Part shown: positions 63,701 through 64,000 of the stretch, in pieces
Position numbering within the stretch: position 1 is the stretch's first letter
Layout: each line of letters opens with the position of its first letter
Source of the DNA: JBMOMT01 sp049324835
GTDB lineage: Bacteria > Chloroflexota > Anaerolineae > CAYNKW01
Length of the DNA: 64,000 bases
Direction: 5' to 3'
Assembly (NCBI GenBank): GCA_049324835.1
Contig: JBMOMT010000060.1
Coordinates: 163,391 to 227,390 of the forward strand
Notes under the pieces: model-generated
Told to the model about the DNA's origin: nothing
Database searches by the model: none
The model's input: only the letters and a program-made list of their open reading frames with translations
Translations under genes and position numbers: made by a program

Positions 63701-64000
63701 ATCAGGCCGCCGGTGGCGACAATGATGGTCAGGCCGGCGGTGAGCGCGCCGGCGGTGAGCACGGCGCGCAGTTTGTTGCGGCTCAGGTTGTCGGCGGCCA
63801 GCCGGCCGGCCGTGCCCAGCCAGCGCTCCAGGAGTGGGCGGGCGAGGCGCGTGAGTGGTTCGATCAGCCCTGGCAGCAGCAGCACGGCCGCGCCCAGCAG
63901 GGCGGCCTGCCCCACCACCATGACGCCCAGCGCCGCGAAAATATCGGGCTGCCCCAACAGCCCATAGGCCAACAGACCGGCCAGCACCAGGCCCAGGAGC
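55615..64000 (-). CDS. Giant fusion of five FtsX permease modules and a class III adenylate cyclase (5' end outside window)
   Basis: One frame of at least 2790 codons without stop. In order: part of an FtsX module (to about 62550), a second (62510-61390), a third (61380-59885), a short fourth (59810-59230), a fifth (59200-57770), then 717 residues with two tandem membrane-flanked sensor regions, a HAMP domain and a class III cyclase domain. Each permease module shows the INVAERRREIGLLRAVGA-type loop; the full ones also have a large outside domain. The cyclase has FCDIRGFTTR, VNKFGGDS and GVGINTGVVLAGAVG, with metal-binding Asp and adenine-selecting Lys. Junctions look like lost stop codons between tandem genes. 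Its ATPase partner must lie outside. Confidence 0.85.
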   Translation of the reverse strand, partial: LLGLVLAGLLAYGLLGQPDIFAALGVMVVGQAALLGAAVLLLPGLIEPLTRLARPLLERWLGTAGRLAADNLSRNKLRAVLTAGALTAGLTIIVATGGLMTAGLKGSISRIRASDHEDGFVTLDLGQLVASQEMTVDNFFQFLTQENPDFDLDPVAGALTPLVDEGLIEVIRYRFLAAPPELSALPGAPGLCVEPEVYLRIGNFDFFEGDPDSALRWMQRGRAVLLPPIVAERLGVQVGDDIPVQTPRGQAAFTVAGIGGNGFMMTVLPYADAETYFGAATPSFLGIVVAEGQDVEAALARVENAIAPFPRMALMDYHDSLDPLLHMIDRLGLLLDALLMLAVVVAALGVVNTMVINVAERRREIGLLRAVGAAQRQVRQAVVAEAALLGLLAALVASGLGLTMLLTWGLLILPNGTTSLGVRPDWDTIRLTMGAGLRDWGLAALISLVFGPLVAALAAYFPARQAAAMDVVEATRSERVTLRKSGRRRPEVRRTWAWTMVWRYLTAHPLRSALTATAIALGVGMVLAAAIIGQAASRSADEFAQESPRVDLEILARDSTPFDTAILETLRAFPEIEIASPSLHAKATMIVPQIPSLVLLGVEPGPYQALHEPELAGGAFLDGPDSIVLPLDIALRHGLHTGDEITLAVGDLALTLTVAGRLNVEPGSLPTGLAPVAYVPLEVAQTLVGASEQIDRIELALRPGSDIGQTQTTLATQLGQDLIVVRAEVASGGAGFNTLFIQGGLAMVGLMILFAAGFVILNAFAMTVTGRTREIGALRALGMTRRQVMRTVLLEAGLLGLMGAAAGVLIGLGLAWGVKRAMGLLEDVPFVVPWWGLVLAPLIGLTVTLIGALQPAWRAGRVSPLEAIRAGTRETSGWYARSGGRAGALLLILLLPTLAAYGLVGRPDIWKAMAATGVGIAGLLAAAVLLLPALVGWVGNVCRVLLSRRFAAGRLAADNLRRNRQRAALTAGAMVAGLTMIVATSGLWTLFLEGSIANIGTAMHEDIVLTADLMQMMTSGEISLDNIYQSMTKLTIDPAVTDALAPLTQTGVVKLQRVGIAPIPSELITVPTGRQSAGMFVDLDVFIAIGNFDFYQGDPDTALDWAQRGPVVLLQPLAAERLGVGVGDTIAIDTPRGEVAFTVAGIGGSALFSPIFSYTDGEAYFELAGLFQLGIVVSEGQDVDTVMARVQEYVRPFPGVAVMKDVGGIIDEAAGMFDRFQALLDALLLLAVIVAGLGVVNTMVINVTERGREIGLLRAVGATQRQVRRMIVAEAAALGLMAALTAIVLGLLMVLVYAMVVMPNGWGALGMRADWATIRGQLIAALTDMGLAAALAVIAGPAVAALAAYFPARQAAAMDVVEATRSERVTLRRGAYSAWRKQRPTRHKHHAIRNTPYGLAWRNMQQSRTRTALSVLAVALGVAMTVAADLTSSAILNALAKSKDAQIFMTGLLDQLDRMLVLVGVMISIAAGFLVFNAFAMSITQRRRQIGALRALGMTRRQVLRLVLAEALLTGGAGTLLGLVGGPVLGRGTIALMKTMLGEGIFVFAAGSVSPSILLLAAGLGMGITLLSVLIPARRAARVSPLTALRAETASGIERNPVGRLLLGLLVAVLLFAYLAVAPPGEWVSPPWDTGLTVLLVALWLGCLALILPALIGGVGRWARRPLARFWGAAGRLTADNVQRGRGRVTLTALTLAVALTMIASLTGFFQFVMHELFWSKMELIGAQGALGLAPIDIMAGMSAYSDLESMAIPPEALAAVRQTAAGRAQVIEFHFVIVPELSFFGNSYFSFIVEPDELRQSGRFAFQFIEGDWPTALSIMDAGCGALVMPLVAGKNGVSVGETIQVSGAEGPLACTVAGIGESFVGASIVSSASAAAFRVTDTSIAAIIPLPGEDREALKADLSAAVDGFQNAELMEIENLTKLQLEVIDALPGMFNALLLLAILAAALGVVNTTVMSVAERRRELGLLRAVGATRRQVSRVVTGEAALMGLVGGGLGLVAGAGVTVILVVTYGGNGWGVPDLDLWPAAWRSVQPVLLNGLLGLIAAPFVCAGAAWLPGRRILRGSAVETLEGERQMQNTKADHASWQRGSIRARFVLGTAALVLVLLLGLIAAVTAHERGYLEDWMRQTLAMMVEGQAGFIEMNLPGDTRSLTLADLELGEFDADALLRFRALMDDMSAFGLQELAVTDGDNVVLLGLDPRQIGSLLPALETPDETAIVSEREAGVWQMRAAAPVRNDAGQTLGSVRVTVSLAEMQGLLDKTRNALWAAGGIAAALALALSWWLTAPLASATAGLTAQAARVAGGEYAPVARRRGRWAWLAERTSLRLRLTAALVGIVVLLVGVLEVVTVPIQRRHVEGELKEGMVAAAEWLGQVTSEGLDAGLLPEDSFSLEKLFELAGTTDWADLQELTEKTRSEDMAYVALVDRDGVIQFSDQFSLIGETAAIPAATQVEEIRWQDEEIWAISTPLRGGQDGEPVGALQMGLRRAGVEDFLAESRTLFRLSGLIALLAGVLLAQAVGGAVTAPVREMAAGVRRVGQGDLSVRFRADTRDELSLLAAAFNQMVTGLREREWLRDMFGRFVSREVAEAIRSGQVRLEGENRVVSVLFCDIRGFTTRSEKSTPAEVVALLNEYLPVVVEAAQSHAGTVNKFGGDSTLIIYGAPKALQESAYQAVLTALQMRANLAQLNERLASRGEEPIRIGVGINTGVVLAGAVGPRERQEYTVIGDAVNLASRIEALNKQYPQHDVLISEWTHQALGSRRSEFVFEDLGAQPIRGKAEPVRVLAVVGRSG
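59814..59877. repeat. Hairpin of heptamer type inserted in frame in the giant gene
   Basis: GCGTATTCCGTATGGC (59814-59829) pairs with GCCATGCGGAATACGC (59862-59877), 15 of 16 positions, and the interior continues the seven-base rhythm. It encodes the Arg/His-rich linker between permease modules three and four and keeps the frame open. Confidence 0.7.
59885..59973. repeat. Direct repeat, copy 1 (89 bases, one mismatch)
   Basis: The segment coding for the end of module three (FPARQAAAMDVVEATRSERVTLR region) matches 62552-62640 at 88 of 89 positions. The copies are 2667 bases apart, exactly 889 codons. Confidence 0.9.
62552..62640. repeat. Direct repeat, copy 2 (89 bases, one mismatch)
   Basis: The equivalent segment at the end of module one; see copy 1. 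It marks a two-module unit that was duplicated in tandem or recently homogenised. Confidence 0.9.

Overview
The window looks like a high-GC chromosome fragment of an anaerobic member of the Chloroflexota, most likely class Anaerolineae or close to it. This is inferred from style, not from a database match. Two lipoproteins carry the VV(K/E)-rich spacer and one a Pro-Thr spacer common in that phylum. Degenerate seven-base repeats occur between genes. The gene set includes a tungsten-type aldehyde:ferredoxin oxidoreductase, a CooC-like ATPase, an orphan HgdC/BadF-type activator and ORP-like MinD/ferredoxin ATPases.

Layout. (1) 1-7.1 kb, minus strand: an operon like B. subtilis ytrABCDEF. A GntR/YtrA repressor precedes a Band-7 protein, a DUF4177 protein, an ABC-2-type ATPase and permease, a DUF4870 protein, a LolD-type ATPase, an FtsX permease and a YhfC-like membrane protease. 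A consensus promoter overlapped by palindromic operators drives it. (2) 7.2-8.4 kb: a DUF4349 lipoprotein whose leader holds a 149-bp MITE-like element with an 8-bp target duplication. (3) 8.5-13.9 kb, minus: one transcription unit of a small domain protein, a trypsin-like protease carrying the same domain, a DnaQ-like exonuclease, a SNF2-type helicase and a GT4 glycosyltransferase. (4) 14-19.2 kb: CooC-like ATPase; on the minus strand a response regulator-GAF protein, AOR with its polyferredoxin, and an ASKHA activator. (5) 19.3-24.3 kb, plus: ffh-rpsP-khpA-rimM-dprA-manC.

(6) 24.5-39.2 kb, plus: a long catabolic cluster. It holds an RpiR regulator, a five-gene Dpp-type transporter, a C45 acyltransferase/hydrolase, a non-pyrrolysine MttB-family methyltransferase, an opine-dehydrogenase-like enzyme and a 1231-residue B12 protein. 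The last fuses a cobalamin-binding domain, a putative mutase-type barrel and a MutL/GlmL reactivase-like domain. I consider this cluster the best candidate for an undescribed pathway. (7) 39.3-46 kb: tRNA-His, a LysM lipoprotein, a nitrilase, a hotdog thioesterase, an ADP-ribosylglycohydrolase, a HEAT-repeat protein, a methyltransferase and a small lipoprotein. (8) 46-52 kb, minus: livJHMGF with a long leader and two palindromes upstream. (9) 52-55.6 kb, plus: PadR regulator, two NifX-like proteins and two ferredoxin-containing MinD ATPases, resembling the ORP complex genes. (10) 55.6-64 kb, minus: one uninterrupted frame of at least 2790 codons that joins five FtsX-type permease modules to a class III adenylate cyclase and runs off the window.

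TTG and GTG starts behind good Shine-Dalgarno sequences are common here, and most start choices were made on that basis.
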